64,000 bases of DNA from Cupriavidus respiraculi (GTDB taxonomy: Bacteria > Pseudomonadota > Gammaproteobacteria > Burkholderiales > Burkholderiaceae), in assembly GCF_914271545.1 (NCBI RefSeq), contig NZ_CAJZAH010000005.1, forward strand, positions 62,001-126,000. The letters run 5' to 3'. The notes beneath the pieces were generated by a model. That model did no database searches and was not told where the DNA came from. It worked only from the letters and a program-made list of their open reading frames with translations. This document shows, piece after piece, positions 1 through 9,316 of the stretch. Position 1 is the stretch's first letter; each line of letters begins with the position of its first letter. A program made the position numbers and the translations under genes.

Positions 1-126
1 CGGGATGGCGGCAGCGGACTCGGTCTCACACTCGCTCAAACCTTCGTGCAGCAGCACGAGGGCTTGATCGAATGCGAGAGCCGGCCGGGCAGTACCGATT
101 TCCGCATCCTGCTGCCGCTGCACTAG
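1..126 (+). CDS. ntrB: NtrB (GlnL) nitrogen sensor kinase, C-terminal end only
   Basis: Only the last 41 codons are in the window, ending in TAG. The visible part has the G2-box glycines of a GHKL kinase ATP-binding domain (GGSGLGL, about residues 3-9 of the fragment) and a typical closing strand (FRILLPL). It lies 84 bp upstream of ntrC on the same strand, the usual ntrBC arrangement. NtrB autophosphorylates and passes phosphate to NtrC under PII control. The identity rests mainly on the neighbour, because the fragment alone would fit many histidine kinases. Confidence 0.8.
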   Translation, partial: RDGGSGLGLTLAQTFVQQHEGLIECESRPGSTDFRILLPLH

Positions 127-210
127 CCGGCGCGACGTCGCATCCATCGCGGCGCCGTGCGGCGGGCGGCAGCGCGGAACACCCCTACACCGAGCAGACA
201 AGCGACGCAC

Positions 211-1788
211 ATGAAGCCGATCTGGATAGTCGACGACGATCAATCAATCCGCTGGGTCCTCGAGAAGGCCCTCGCCCGCGAAAGCCTGCTGTCACGCAGC
301 TTCACCAACGTGCGCGACGTGCTGGCGGCGCTCGAGGACGACGAACCCCAGGTGCTGATCTCCGATATCCGCATGCCGGGCGGCTCGGGCCTGGACCTGC
401 TGCAGGCGATCAAGACGCGCCATCCCGGCCTGCCGGTCATCGTGATGACCGCGTACTCGGATCTGGACAGCGCGGTCGCCGCGTTCCAGGGCGGCGCCTT
501 CGAATATCTCGCCAAGCCCTTCGATGTGGACAAGGCCGTCGAGCTGATCCGGCGCGCGCTGGAGGAAAGCCTGCGCGAGGAGGAGATGGACGCCCAGCTG
601 GTCGACGCCCCCGAGATCCTCGGCCAGGCGCCCGCGATGCAGGACGTGTTCCGCGCCATCGGCCGGCTGTCGCAGTCCAATGTCACGGTGATGATCACCG
701 GCGAGTCGGGCACCGGCAAGGAACTCGTCGCGCGCGCGCTGCACAAGCACAGCCCGCGCGCCAACGGACCCTTCATCGCCCTCAATACCGCGGCCATTCC
801 GAAGGACCTGCTCGAGTCCGAACTGTTCGGCCACGAGCGGGGCGCCTTCACCGGCGCGCAGACCATGCGGCGCGGACGCTTCGAGCAGGCCGAGGGCGGC
901 ACGCTGTTCCTCGACGAAATCGGCGACATGCCGTTCGACCTGCAGACGCGCCTGCTGCGCGTGCTCTCCGACGGCAACTTCTATCGGGTGGGCGGCCACA
1001 ACCCGCTGCGCGCCAATGTGCGCGTCATCGCCGCCACCCACCAGAACCTGGAGGCGCGCGTCAAGGAAGGGCTGTTCCGCGAGGACTTGTTCCACCGCCT
1101 GAACGTCATCCGGCTGCGCCTGCCGCCGCTGCGCGAGCGTCCCGAGGACATCACGCTGCTGGCGCGGCATTTCCTGCAGAAGAGCGCCAAGGAACTGGGC
1201 GTCGAGCCCAAGCGCATGTCCGACGAAGCGCTGGCCTATGTCAGCACGCTGCCGTTCCCCGGCAACGTGCGGCAGCTCGAGAACCTGTGCAACTGGCTGA
1301 CCGTGATGGCGCCCGCGCAAACCATCGAGGTCAAGGACCTGCCGCGCGAGATGATCGGCACCGGCGTGTCCAACGGCCACGCGCATGCGCCGCGCATCGC
1401 CGAGCGGATGACGGAGGGCGCGCTGGCGACCGAAGGCGTCGAGACGATGGCAAGCGCCGAGTACGGCGGCGTTGTGGCGATGGCCCCGGAGGTCGACACG
1501 CTGGCCTATGCCACGCGCGCGGCCGTGGTCGGCGCCCATGCGATGGCCACCGCCAACGCGGCACAGGGGCTCGGCGCGAGCTGGGAAAGTCTGCTTGCCG
1601 GCGAGGCGCGCTCCATGCTGGAGGCGGGCCAGACCGAGGTCATGGACGCGCTCACGCGGCGCTTCGAGAAGGCCGTGCTGGAAGCCGCGCTGGGCGTCAC
1701 GCGCGGCCGCCGCGTGGAGGCCGCCACCCGGCTGGGCATCGGCCGCAATACGATCACGCGCAAGCTGCAGGAGTTGGGCTTCGATTGA
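211..1788 (+). CDS. ntrC: NtrC (GlnG) nitrogen regulation response regulator, sigma-54 activator
   Basis: 525 aa. The receiver domain is at about 1-120 with acidic pocket D8-D10, phosphoacceptor D52 and the conserved K in AKPFD near 102. The AAA+ sigma-54 activator domain is at about 140-380, with Walker A GESGTGKE at 164-171 and the sigma-54 contact loop GAFTGA at 211-216. A Fis-type helix-turn-helix ends the protein (RLGIGRNTITRKLQELG). When phosphorylated by NtrB it activates sigma-54 promoters for nitrogen assimilation. The ATG giving MKPIWIVDDD is chosen because it begins directly at the receiver fold. An alanine-rich stretch of roughly 60 residues between the AAA+ and HTH domains makes the protein longer than enteric NtrC (about 470 aa). 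Confidence 0.95.
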   Translation: MKPIWIVDDDQSIRWVLEKALARESLLSRSFTNVRDVLAALEDDEPQVLISDIRMPGGSGLDLLQAIKTRHPGLPVIVMTAYSDLDSAVAAFQGGAFEYLAKPFDVDKAVELIRRALEESLREEEMDAQLVDAPEILGQAPAMQDVFRAIGRLSQSNVTVMITGESGTGKELVARALHKHSPRANGPFIALNTAAIPKDLLESELFGHERGAFTGAQTMRRGRFEQAEGGTLFLDEIGDMPFDLQTRLLRVLSDGNFYRVGGHNPLRANVRVIAATHQNLEARVKEGLFREDLFHRLNVIRLRLPPLRERPEDITLLARHFLQKSAKELGVEPKRMSDEALAYVSTLPFPGNVRQLENLCNWLTVMAPAQTIEVKDLPREMIGTGVSNGHAHAPRIAERMTEGALATEGVETMASAEYGGVVAMAPEVDTLAYATRAAVVGAHAMATANAAQGLGASWESLLAGEARSMLEAGQTEVMDALTRRFEKAVLEAALGVTRGRRVEAATRLGIGRNTITRKLQELGFD

Positions 1789-1826
1789 GCCACCGAAGCG
1801 CGGCCCACACTGGTGCGATCCACTGC

Positions 1827-1866
1827 AACACCCCGATCGTCGACGGACGATCGGGGTGTTTTTTTT
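1827..1866 (+). terminator. Intrinsic terminator after ntrC
   Basis: A perfect 15-bp stem (1827-1841 with 1846-1860), a 4-base loop and a T run from 1859 to 1866. It lies 38 bp after the ntrC stop and closes the ntrBC operon. Confidence 0.95.
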
Positions 1867-2029
1867 GATGTCGCTCTGGCCGTAGTCCGGGCCGCAAGTC
1901 AGACAATTTTCGGTAATTGCGGTCGCATGCGGTTCTGTTCACAGACGTGCGTTTGCAGTGCGGCTTGCCTATGGCTCCGTGCGTTGTCGCGGAGTACGAT
2001 CGGCCCGGCATGTTTCGTGGGGGAACAAC

Positions 2030-2332
2030 ATGGTCGGAAAAATCAGTGGTGAAGGGTCGAAGCGTGCGACCGGCAGGTCGGGCATGTCGGCAGCAGGGGG
2101 TTCGAAGGCAAGCGAAAAGGGCCGCAAGCCCCGGGCGACTGAGAACGATGACCTCGCCGCGCGGCTGATCAGGTGTCTGGCAAACGTTGGCGGTGTCCGC
2201 CTGAAGTTCAAGAAGACGATACCGATCTACTATGCCGACGCGAAGCGACCCTGGCTGGTGGTGCGTGAGCTTGGCAAGCGAAAGGAAACAGGCCGGATCA
2301 CGAAAAAGGGCCGCTTCGTCAAGGTCCCGTGA
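2030..2332 (+). CDS. Small basic protein of unknown function, upstream partner of zeta-like kinase
   Basis: 100 aa, strongly basic. The N-terminal 45 residues are Ser/Gly/Lys-rich and probably disordered. A more structured C-terminal half (about 46-100) contains YYADAKRPWLVV and ends in a Lys/Arg-rich tail. I do not recognise the family. The ATG follows a GGGGG stretch about 8 bases upstream. Its stop codon overlaps the start of the kinase gene by one base (TGATG), so the two are probably translationally coupled. By position and size it could be the antitoxin or regulator of the downstream kinase, but nothing in the protein itself shows this. Base composition is lower in GC than the neighbours, which suggests transfer. 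Confidence 0.6.
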   Translation: MVGKISGEGSKRATGRSGMSAAGGSKASEKGRKPRATENDDLAARLIRCLANVGGVRLKFKKTIPIYYADAKRPWLVVRELGKRKETGRITKKGRFVKVP

Positions 2333-3060
2333 TGGCCCGGTCCATCGGTACGGCGCTCGCCGCCGCGCTGGGGGCGCGAAACGCGCCGTTTTCCATCATC
2401 CTTGCCGGTCACAACGGAGCGGGCAAATCGACGCTGTGGCACGAGCATCTTGCCGATCATGTGCAAGTCCCGCTGGTCAACGCCGATCGCGTGATGCTGG
2501 CCCTTCTGCCGGAGCCGGATCCGGCGCAGGGTTTGCGGCGCTGGGCAAGGGAGCTGCGCGATACCAACGCATCCTGGATGCAGGTGGCGAGAAGGGCGGT
2601 CATGGCATTGGTAGCCGAGGCCGCCGGTACCGAGGTCTCGTTCGCGATGGAAACCGTCTTCTCTCATTGGCCGCCGCAGCCTGACGGCACCGTGCGCAGC
2701 AAGGTTGACTTGATCCGCAAGCTTCAACGGTCGGGCTACTTCGTGTTGCTGATCTTCGTCGGCATGGCGAACCAGGGCCTGTCGATCGTCCGTGTGCGAA
2801 ACCGCGTCATGCAAGGCGGACACGCAGTTGCCCTCGACAAGCTGGTCCATCGTTTCCAGCGGACACAGCAGGCGGTACGCGAGGCGCTGGATGTTGCGGA
2901 CGCTTCGGTACTGTTCGACAACAGCCTGTCCAGGGCAAGTGCCTTTACCCCGGTACACGTGCGCAGGCGCGGCACAGTGCTGTTCGATGTTCGGCAGTCC
3001 AGCAACACAGTGCCGGAGACCATCACGGCTTGGCTGGACATCGTCGCGCCACGGCGATGA
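2332..3060 (+). CDS. Zeta-toxin-like P-loop kinase (COG4185-type)
   Basis: 242 aa. Walker A is GHNGAGKST at 26-34. A substrate-site Asp follows in NADRV (D52), a catalytic-type Glu sits in FAMET (E107), and the RVRNRVMQGGHAV segment carries arginines typical of the zeta/COG4185 group, ending with a FDNS motif. Relatives are AAA-type kinases; true zeta/PezT toxins phosphorylate UDP-N-acetylglucosamine, while COG4185 members are mostly uncharacterised. The start is the ATG at 2332, which overlaps the upstream stop; a GTG one codon earlier is possible. One 60-base line counted inside the gene (2701-2760) is about 52% GC against about 73% in a line of the dehydratase gene, so the pair looks acquired. 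A toxin role is inference. Confidence 0.75.
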   Translation: MARSIGTALAAALGARNAPFSIILAGHNGAGKSTLWHEHLADHVQVPLVNADRVMLALLPEPDPAQGLRRWARELRDTNASWMQVARRAVMALVAEAAGTEVSFAMETVFSHWPPQPDGTVRSKVDLIRKLQRSGYFVLLIFVGMANQGLSIVRVRNRVMQGGHAVALDKLVHRFQRTQQAVREALDVADASVLFDNSLSRASAFTPVHVRRRGTVLFDVRQSSNTVPETITAWLDIVAPRR

Positions 3061-3102
3061 GCGGTCCGGGCGCCGTGCCAAACGGCGCGGCGCCCGCGCC
3101 GG

Positions 3103-3804
3103 TCAACCCTGGCGCTGTCCCATCGTAAAGGCGATATCCGCCAGTCCCGCGACCCCGCCGGTCACCTTGTCGCCCGGCTCGATCCTGCCCACGCCGGCCG
3201 GCGTGCCGGTGAAGATCAGGTCGCCCGGGGCGAGCGCCACGCTCTGCGAGATATAGGCGATGACATCGGCCACGGGCCAGATCAGTTCGTTCAGGTCGCC
3301 TTCCTGGCGCACCTCGCCGTTGACCGCGAGCCAGATCCGGCCCTGGGCCGGATGGCCGACCGCCGACACCGGATGCAGCGGGCCGCACGGGCCCGAGGCG
3401 TCGAAGGCCTTGGACCAGTCCCACGGCCGGCTCATCTTCTTGGCGACATCCTGCAGGTCGCGGCGGGTCAGGTCGACGCCGACGCCATAGCCCCATACAT
3501 GCTCCAGCGCGCCGCCCACGGCGATATCGCTGCCGCCCTTGCCGATGGCCACCACCATTTCGATCTCGTGGTGCAGGTTGTCGGTCAGCGGCGGATAGGC
3601 GACCGTGCCTTCGGCCGGCACGACCGCGTCGGCCGGCTTGGTGAAGAAGAAGGGCGGCTCGCGGTCGGGATCCTTGCCCATCTCGCGCGCATGCGCGGCA
3701 TAGTTGCGTCCCACGCAGAACACGCGGCGGATCGGAAAGCGGGCGGTGCCGCCGGCCACGGCGACGCTGGCTTGCGGGGCGGGCTGGATGACGAATTCGG
3801 TCAT
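3103..3804 (-). CDS. Fumarylacetoacetate hydrolase family protein, fumarylpyruvate hydrolase-like
   Basis: 233 aa. It has the FAH-family opening (RRVFCVGRNYAAHAREMG), the metal-binding E-x-E motif (HHEIEMVV) and the C-terminal LIFTGTPAGVG signature. The family hydrolyses or decarboxylates beta-diketo or 2-oxo acids with a bound divalent metal. The sequence most resembles fumarylpyruvate hydrolases of gentisate degradation (NagK type), although no gentisate dioxygenase is in view, so the substrate is open. The ATG is supported by length and by a 41-bp gap from the upstream VOC gene, with which it should form an operon. Confidence 0.85.
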   Translation of the reverse strand: MTEFVIQPAPQASVAVAGGTARFPIRRVFCVGRNYAAHAREMGKDPDREPPFFFTKPADAVVPAEGTVAYPPLTDNLHHEIEMVVAIGKGGSDIAVGGALEHVWGYGVGVDLTRRDLQDVAKKMSRPWDWSKAFDASGPCGPLHPVSAVGHPAQGRIWLAVNGEVRQEGDLNELIWPVADVIAYISQSVALAPGDLIFTGTPAGVGRIEPGDKVTGGVAGLADIAFTMGQRQG

Positions 3805-3845
3805 GGAAGGTATCGGTTGGGTTCCGGGAGGGGCCGCGTGCGGCC

Positions 3846-4268
3846 TTACTTGGCGAAGACCTGGCTCATGTCGCCGAAGGCCTTGAATTCCAGCGCGTTG
3901 CCCGACGGGTCCAGGAAGAACATGGTGGCCTGTTCGCCGACCTGGCCCTTGAAGCGCACGTGCGGCTCGATCACGAACTTCGTGCCGGCCTGGCGCAGCT
4001 TCTCGGCCAGCGATTCCCATTCCTGCATCGGCAGGATCGCGCCGAAATGGCGCACCGGCACGTCGTCGCCGTCCACCGCGCTGGTGGCGCGATGGCCGCA
4101 TTCCTCGGGCGCCAGGTGAGCGACGACCTGGTGGCCATAGAAGTTGAAATCGATCCAGGCATCCGAGCTGCGGCCTTCCGGACAGCCCAGCAGGCCGCCG
4201 TAGAAGCGGCGCGCCTCGGCGAGGTCGTTGACGGGGAAGGCGAGGTGGAACAGCGGAATGGCGCTCAT
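3846..4268 (-). CDS. VOC family (glyoxalase/dioxygenase-like) protein
   Basis: 140 aa, a single vicinal-oxygen-chelate unit pair. It shows the family pattern of an early His ([10 protein letters not shown]), a central segment around HFGAIL and the closing [13 protein letters not shown] with a metal-ligand Glu. VOC proteins bind a divalent metal and act as dioxygenases, isomerases or lyases; the substrate cannot be told here. It is the first gene of a minus-strand pair with the FAH hydrolase and is divergent from the LysR regulator at 4410, which probably controls it. Confidence 0.85.
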   Translation of the reverse strand: MSAIPLFHLAFPVNDLAEARRFYGGLLGCPEGRSSDAWIDFNFYGHQVVAHLAPEECGHRATSAVDGDDVPVRHFGAILPMQEWESLAEKLRQAGTKFVIEPHVRFKGQVGEQATMFFLDPSGNALEFKAFGDMSQVFAK

Positions 4269-4339
4269 GGGGGGCGGTCCTTGGTGGGGTTTGTGGTGGT
4301 TGGCGTCGGCGCGGCCCGCGGGCCGGCGCGCCCGGTCGT

Positions 4340-4351
4340 TGATTGTAATCA
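4340..4351. promoter_or_regulatory. Candidate LysR operator between VOC gene and lysR
   Basis: The inverted repeat TGATT-GT-AATCA lies in the 141-bp divergent gap. The surrounding sequence is AT-rich (TCGTAATATGAAACGAATCA follows) in otherwise GC-rich DNA, as expected for a shared promoter region. That the LysR protein binds here is inferred from position. Confidence 0.4.
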
Positions 4352-4409
4352 GCAAGACTCGTAATATGAAACGAATCATTTTTGCCCTGAGCATCAAAAC
4401 TTTCGATAG

Positions 4410-5369
4410 ATGATCCGCTACTTCCAGACGTTCATCGTGGCGGCGGAGACTGCCTCGTTCTCGGCCGCCGGCGCGCGGCTCGGGCTGACGCAGTCCGCCG
4501 TCAGCACGCAAATCCGGCGGCTGGAGGAAGACCTCGGCTGCTCGCTCTTCGACCGCGCCGGCAAGTCCGTCGCGTTGAGCGAGGAGGGCCGCAAGCTGCT
4601 GCCCGAGGCGCTGCGCTTCGTGGCGCTTTACCAGGGCATGAAGGGGCTGGCGCAGGCGCAGCCGCAGGCGGACATGGCGCCGCTGGACCTGGGCGCCGTG
4701 TCGACGGTGCAGGCCACGCTGCTGCCCAAGGCCATGCAGCGCTTCCGCGCCGCCTATCCGGCCACCTACGTGAACATCGTTCCCGGCATGTCGAACCAGC
4801 TGCTGACGCAGGTGGATGCCCGCGAGCTCGATATCGCGGTGATGATCCGTCCGCGGCTGGGCCTGTCGGCCGAGCTCAAATGGGTGCCGCTGATGCAGGA
4901 GCGCTTCGTCTGCGTCGCCCCGGCAGGGGCCCCCACGGAGATGAAGGCGGTGCTCGCGGCGCTGCCGTTCATCCGCTACAACCGCCATTCGATGGGCGGC
5001 CAGCTGGTGGACCGCTATCTGAAGGGCCACCGGCTGTGGGTCAACGAGGGCATGGAGCTGGACGAGCCGGCGGTCATGCTGCAGATGGTGGAAGAGGGGC
5101 TGGGCTGCGCCATCATCCCGTCCGAACTGGTGCCGCTGCGCGAGACGCCCAACGTGCAGGCGGTGCCGATGCCGGGGCCGCCGATTCACCGCGAGATCGG
5201 CGTGCTGGTGCGCGCGGCCGCGCTCAAGCGGCCGTCCACCGAGGCGTTGATCGAGGCGTTCGTGGCGGAAAGCCGGCGCTGGGAAGCGAGGAACCGGAGC
5301 GCCGGCAAGGCCGCGAAGGCTCGCCGGCCGACGAAATCCGCCGCCGCCCGCGCCGCCAAACCAAAATAA
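4410..5369 (+). CDS. LysR family transcriptional regulator
   Basis: 319 aa. The N-terminal winged helix-turn-helix is at about 1-60 ([21 protein letters not shown]), followed by an effector-binding domain of two alpha/beta lobes. The C-terminal 30 residues are Lys/Arg/Ala-rich and unusual in the family. It is divergent from the VOC-FAH pair and 126 bp upstream of a Bug-type binding protein gene, so it may regulate either or both. No strong ribosome site precedes the ATG. Effector unknown. Confidence 0.92.
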   Translation: MIRYFQTFIVAAETASFSAAGARLGLTQSAVSTQIRRLEEDLGCSLFDRAGKSVALSEEGRKLLPEALRFVALYQGMKGLAQAQPQADMAPLDLGAVSTVQATLLPKAMQRFRAAYPATYVNIVPGMSNQLLTQVDARELDIAVMIRPRLGLSAELKWVPLMQERFVCVAPAGAPTEMKAVLAALPFIRYNRHSMGGQLVDRYLKGHRLWVNEGMELDEPAVMLQMVEEGLGCAIIPSELVPLRETPNVQAVPMPGPPIHREIGVLVRAAALKRPSTEALIEAFVAESRRWEARNRSAGKAAKARRPTKSAAARAAKPK

Positions 5370-5396
5370 AATTTTGGTTAATCGGTTTGTTAATCG
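5361..5396 (+). promoter_or_regulatory. AT-rich hairpin plus GTTAATCG direct repeat ahead of the Bug gene
   Basis: CCAAAAT-AAA-ATTTTGG (5361-5377) forms a 7-bp hairpin over the lysR stop codon. GTTAATCG then occurs twice, at 5377-5384 and 5389-5396, 12 bp apart. Two same-face repeats just upstream of a catabolic gene suggest a regulator binding site. No experimental support. Confidence 0.4.
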
Positions 5397-5495
5397 CTTT
5401 TTCTTGCTTCCCAAGGTCTCCACACTGGCGGTCACGGCGCGCCCATGCCTTTGCATGCGGACATGGCGCCGGCGATAACAAGACCAGGAGACCTC

Positions 5496-6509
5496 ATGAC
5501 CACCCCACTGCAACGCGCATCCCGCCGCCACTGGCTCGGCGCCGGCCTGCTGACGCTGGCGACGATGCTCGCACCGGTTCCCTTCGCCGCGGCCCAGGCC
5601 ACGTATCCGGACAAGCCGGTGCGGCTGGTGATTCCGTATCCGCCGGGCGGCGCCACCGACGTGATCGGCCGCATCGTGGCGGCGCGGCTGGGCGATGCGC
5701 TCGGCCAGCAGGTGGTGGTGGAGAACCGCGGTGGGGCGGGCGGCAATATCGGCGCGGAGGTGGTCGCCAAGAGCGCGCCGGATGGCTATACGCTGCTGAT
5801 GGGCGCGCTGACCTCGCATTCGACCATGGCCACCCTGGAGAAGGGCCGGCTGCGCTATGACATCATCAAGGACTTCTCGCCGGTGATGGTGGTGGGTTCC
5901 GTTCCGCTGGTGGTGGTGGTCAATCCCAAGCTGCCGGTCAATACGCTGGACGAGCTGATCAAGTACGGCAAGGCCAATCCGGGCAAGCTGAACTACGCGT
6001 CCTCGGGCGCGGGCGCGCCGCAGCGGATGGCCGCCGAGATCTTCCGCAAGGAGGCCGGCATCGATATGGTCCACGTGCCGTACAAGGGCAGCGGTCCCGC
6101 CATGACCGACCTGGTCGCGGGCCAGGTCAACATGATGGTCGAGACGGTGCCGGCGGCGCAGCCCTTCATCAAGAGCGGGCAACTGCGGCCGGTGGCCGTC
6201 GCGGCCGCCAAGCGCATTTCGATGCTGCCGGACGTGCCGGCCGCGGGCGAGGCGGGCATGCCGTCGCTGGATGTCAGTTCCACCTTCGGCGTGCTGGCCC
6301 CGGCCGGCACGCCGGCACCGGTGATCCAGCGCCTGAACGGCGCGCTGGCAAAGATCCTGGAGATGCCCGACGTGAAGGCGCAGTTCCTGCAGCAGGGCGT
6401 CTATGCCGCGCAGGCCACCACGCCGGACAAGGCCGCCGAGCGCCTGCGCGACGAGGTCTCGCGCTGGCAGAAGGTGATCACCGATGCCAAGATCCAGTCC
6501 GACAGCTGA
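5496..6509 (+). CDS. Bug family (TctC) periplasmic substrate-binding protein
   Basis: 337 aa. The N-terminus has twin arginines ([10 protein letters not shown]), a hydrophobic stretch and an Ala-rich cleavage region before ATYPDKP, so a signal peptide of about 30 residues is likely. The mature part has the Bug signature [16 protein letters not shown] and the VPYKGSGPA segment. Bug proteins bind carboxylates in the periplasm, classically for TctAB tripartite transporters, but no tctA or tctB is nearby; such orphan copies are abundant in Burkholderiales. AGGAG lies 6 bases before the ATG. Grouped with the sugar-acid dehydratase just downstream (74 bp). Confidence 0.92.
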   Translation: MTTPLQRASRRHWLGAGLLTLATMLAPVPFAAAQATYPDKPVRLVIPYPPGGATDVIGRIVAARLGDALGQQVVVENRGGAGGNIGAEVVAKSAPDGYTLLMGALTSHSTMATLEKGRLRYDIIKDFSPVMVVGSVPLVVVVNPKLPVNTLDELIKYGKANPGKLNYASSGAGAPQRMAAEIFRKEAGIDMVHVPYKGSGPAMTDLVAGQVNMMVETVPAAQPFIKSGQLRPVAVAAAKRISMLPDVPAAGEAGMPSLDVSSTFGVLAPAGTPAPVIQRLNGALAKILEMPDVKAQFLQQGVYAAQATTPDKAAERLRDEVSRWQKVITDAKIQSDS

Positions 6510-6583
6510 AGCCGCGCGACCGGCGGCCGTATCGCGGTACATGCAACACGCAACGCATTCAAACCGAGTCCCACGTATCCACG

Positions 6584-8347
6584 ATGAGCACTACCCCGAA
6601 GACGCCGGCCGCTGCCGGCGATGACACCACGCAGGGCGACACCGGCCTGCGCAAGGGCCTGACCAACTACGGCGACCGCGGGTTCTCGCTGTTCCTGCGC
6701 AAGGCCTTTATCAAGGGATCGGGCTATACCGATTCCGCGCTGGACCGGCCCGTGATCGGCATCGCCGACACCGGCAGCGCCTTCAACCCCTGCCACGGCA
6801 ACATGCCGCAGCTGATCGAGGCGGTCAAGCGCGGCATCATGCTCGCCGGCGGGCTGCCGATGGCGTTTCCGACCATCTCCATCCACGAGAGCTTTGCCGC
6901 GCCGACCAGCATGTATCTGCGCAACCTGATGTCGATGGACACCGAGGAGATGATCCGCGCGCAGCCCATGGACGCGGTGGTGCTGATCGGCGGCTGCGAC
7001 AAGACCGTGCCCGCGCAGCTGATGGGCGCGGCCTCGGCCGGCGTGCCCGCGATCCAGCTGGTGACCGGCGCCATGCTGACCGGCTCGCACCGCAGCGAGC
7101 GCGTGGGCGCCTGCACCGACTGCCGCCGCTACTGGGGCAAGTTCCGCGCGGGCGAGATCGATGCGGAGGAAACCTCGCAGGTCAACGACCAGCTCGTCGC
7201 CAGCGTGGGCACCTGCTCGGTGATGGGCACGGCAAGCACCATGGCATGCCTGACCGAGGCGATGGGCATGAGCCTGCCGGGCGCGGCCACGCCGCCGGCG
7301 GTCACCGCCGACCGCATTCGCATCGCCGAGCAGACCGGCGCGCGTGCGGTGGCGATGGCGCGCGAGCGGCTGACCATCGACTGCGTGCTGACGCCGGCCG
7401 CCTTCGAGAACGCCATGCGCGTGCTGCTGGCCATCGGCGGCTCCACCAACGGCATCGTGCACCTGGCCGCCATCGCGGGGCGCATGGGCCTGGACATCGA
7501 CATGCAGGCGCTGGACCGCATGGGGCGCGAGACGCCGGTGCTGCTGGACCTGAAGCCCAGCGGCCAGCACTACATGGAGGACTTCCACAAGGCCGGCGGC
7601 ATGGCGACGCTGATGCGCGAACTGCGGCCGCTGCTGCGCCTCGATGCGATGACGGTCACCGGCCGCACGCTCGGCGAGGAACTGGACGCCGCCGGCCCGG
7701 GCTTTGCGCAGGACGTGGTGCGCACCATGGCCGATCCGATCTATCCGCAGGGCGGCATCGCGGTGCTGGTCGGCAATCTGGCGCCGGGCGGGGCCATCAT
7801 CAAGCAGTCGGCCGCCGATGCGAAGCTGATGGAGCACGAGGGCCGCGCCGTGGTCTTCGAGAACTCGCAGGACCTGGTCGAGCGCATCGACAGCGACGAT
7901 CTCGACGTCAATGCGGACGACATCCTGGTGCTGAAGAACATCGGGCCCAAGGGCGCGCCGGGCATGCCGGAGGCGGGCTATATCCCGATCCCGCGCAAGC
8001 TCGCGCGTGCCGGCGTCAAGGACATGGTGCGCATCTCGGACGGGCGCATGAGCGGCACGGCCTTCGGCTCGGTGGTGCTGCACGTCACGCCCGAGGCGGC
8101 GGTGGGCGGGCCGCTCGCCTATGTGCGCACGGGCGACCGCATCCGGCTCAGCGTCAGCCGGCGCGAACTGAGCCTGCTGGTGTCCGACGAAGAGCTCGAG
8201 CAGCGGCGCGCGGCGCAACCCGTGGTCGAGCCCAGCGCGCCGCGCGGGTACATGAAGCTGTTCCTGCAGACCGTGACGCAGGCGGACCAGGGCGTGGACT
8301 TCGACTTCCTGCGCGGGGCGAAGCACATGGGCAAGACGCCGGAGTAG
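6584..8347 (+). CDS. IlvD/Edd family dehydratase, probable sugar-acid (arabonate/xylonate-type) dehydratase
   Basis: 587 aa, full length for the family. Likely Fe-S ligand cysteines are in FNPCHGN, GGCDKT and [10 protein letters not shown]. The C-terminal [15 protein letters not shown] and [11 protein letters not shown] motifs are typical. Family members are dihydroxy-acid dehydratase (valine/isoleucine synthesis), phosphogluconate dehydratase and sugar-acid dehydratases. The setting with Bug proteins, a DapA-type lyase and a UxaA-type dehydratase favours dehydration of an aldonate to a 2-keto-3-deoxy acid rather than IlvD. The exact substrate is not visible. Confidence 0.88.
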   Translation: MSTTPKTPAAAGDDTTQGDTGLRKGLTNYGDRGFSLFLRKAFIKGSGYTDSALDRPVIGIADTGSAFNPCHGNMPQLIEAVKRGIMLAGGLPMAFPTISIHESFAAPTSMYLRNLMSMDTEEMIRAQPMDAVVLIGGCDKTVPAQLMGAASAGVPAIQLVTGAMLTGSHRSERVGACTDCRRYWGKFRAGEIDAEETSQVNDQLVASVGTCSVMGTASTMACLTEAMGMSLPGAATPPAVTADRIRIAEQTGARAVAMARERLTIDCVLTPAAFENAMRVLLAIGGSTNGIVHLAAIAGRMGLDIDMQALDRMGRETPVLLDLKPSGQHYMEDFHKAGGMATLMRELRPLLRLDAMTVTGRTLGEELDAAGPGFAQDVVRTMADPIYPQGGIAVLVGNLAPGGAIIKQSAADAKLMEHEGRAVVFENSQDLVERIDSDDLDVNADDILVLKNIGPKGAPGMPEAGYIPIPRKLARAGVKDMVRISDGRMSGTAFGSVVLHVTPEAAVGGPLAYVRTGDRIRLSVSRRELSLLVSDEELEQRRAAQPVVEPSAPRGYMKLFLQTVTQADQGVDFDFLRGAKHMGKTPE

Positions 8348-8358
8348 GCTCTGGCGCC

Positions 8359-8396
8359 GGTTCCTCCCTCTCCCGTCAGCGGGAGAGGGAGGAACC
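8359..8396. repeat. 17-bp perfect palindrome between convergent genes, REP-like core
   Basis: A 17-bp stem (8359-8375 with 8380-8396) with loop TCAG lies between the dehydratase stop and the convergent lysR stop. Its core CTCTCCCGTCAGCGGGAGAG is a one-base variant of the element at 28003 and 28148. There is no T run, but it could still stop transcription in both directions. Confidence 0.8.
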
Positions 8397-9263
8397 ATCG
8401 TCGGCGTTGGTTGCGTGTTCCAGCAGCGTGCGCGACAGCGCGCCGTGCGCGGCATGCGGCGACCACAGCAGGCCCACCTGCCGCACCGGCGCGCGGCCCG
8501 GCAGGGGGACGCGCGCCACGCGGATGCCCTCGGGCCACGGCGGCGTCCAGTCCGGCACCAGCGAGACGCCGATGCCCTGGTGCACCATGCTGGCGATGGC
8601 GTTCAGCGCATCGATCTCGAGCCGCTCCTGCGGCACGATGTTGTGTTCTTGCAGATAGCGGTCGGCCACCATGCCGCCCCACATCCCGCGGTCGTAGCGG
8701 ATAAACGGCTCGGTCGCCAGCAGATCGTGCGCGCCGCGATGGGCCATCGCTTCGGGCGCCAGCACGATGAACGGCTCGGTGACCAGCACGTGCCATTCGA
8801 ACGCCTTCGGGATGGTGAACTGCGGCGCCACGATGATGCCGGCATCGAGATCGCCGCCCACGATGCGCCGGTACAGGTGCGACGACGAACCCGGCTCGAC
8901 GAATATCTTCAGGCGCGGATGGGCGGCGTAGAGGCGCCTGAGGATGGGCGGCAGCAGGCCGGTCAGCGCCGATGTCGATACGCCCAGCCGCAATTCCCCC
9001 AGCAGGCTGTCGTCATGCGCCACCGCGTTCAGGTCGCGCACGTCGCGGACCACGGCGCGCGCCTTGGGCAGGATGCGCAGACCGCCTTGCGTCGGCACCA
9101 CGGTGCGGCCGGCGCGCTGTACCAGGGGCGTGTCCAGCGATTCTTCCAGCGCCTTGACGCGCGCGGCGATGGCGGCGGGCGTCAGGCCGAGCCGGCGCGC
9201 GGCCTCGGCGAAGGAGCCGTGTTCGACGACGGCGACGAAGCTTTGGAGGTAGCGGATGTCCAC
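8376..9263 (-). CDS. LysR family regulator, copy 1 of a tandem paralogous pair
   Basis: 295 aa. The HTH is at about 1-60 (EAARRLGLTPAAIAARVKALE), followed by a LysR substrate-binding domain. It shares long stretches with the next LysR at 9459-10370, including the LTPAAIAAR HTH core, the FIRY block, ADRYL, and a similar C-terminal LPGRAPVRQVGL, so the two are paralogs. It is convergent with the sugar-acid dehydratase. The last codons lie in the REP-like palindrome. Probably regulates sugar-acid genes here. Confidence 0.92.
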   Translation of the reverse strand: MDIRYLQSFVAVVEHGSFAEAARRLGLTPAAIAARVKALEESLDTPLVQRAGRTVVPTQGGLRILPKARAVVRDVRDLNAVAHDDSLLGELRLGVSTSALTGLLPPILRRLYAAHPRLKIFVEPGSSSHLYRRIVGGDLDAGIIVAPQFTIPKAFEWHVLVTEPFIVLAPEAMAHRGAHDLLATEPFIRYDRGMWGGMVADRYLQEHNIVPQERLEIDALNAIASMVHQGIGVSLVPDWTPPWPEGIRVARVPLPGRAPVRQVGLLWSPHAAHGALSRTLLEHATNADDGSSLSR

Positions 9264-9316
9264 GGCTGGGGTTTGGGGTTGTTGTGGTTGTCGTTATGTT
9301 GGGGCTCTTGGCCGGC

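Noticed and set aside
72-1868. A 598-aa open frame over ntrC
   Set aside because: It is Arg/Pro/Ala-rich with no domain, while the overlapping frame encodes a complete NtrC.
3846-6542. An 898-aa minus-strand frame across VOC, lysR and Bug genes
   Set aside because: Only its C-terminal 140 residues are real (VOC). The rest is His/Arg-rich antisense of two clear genes.
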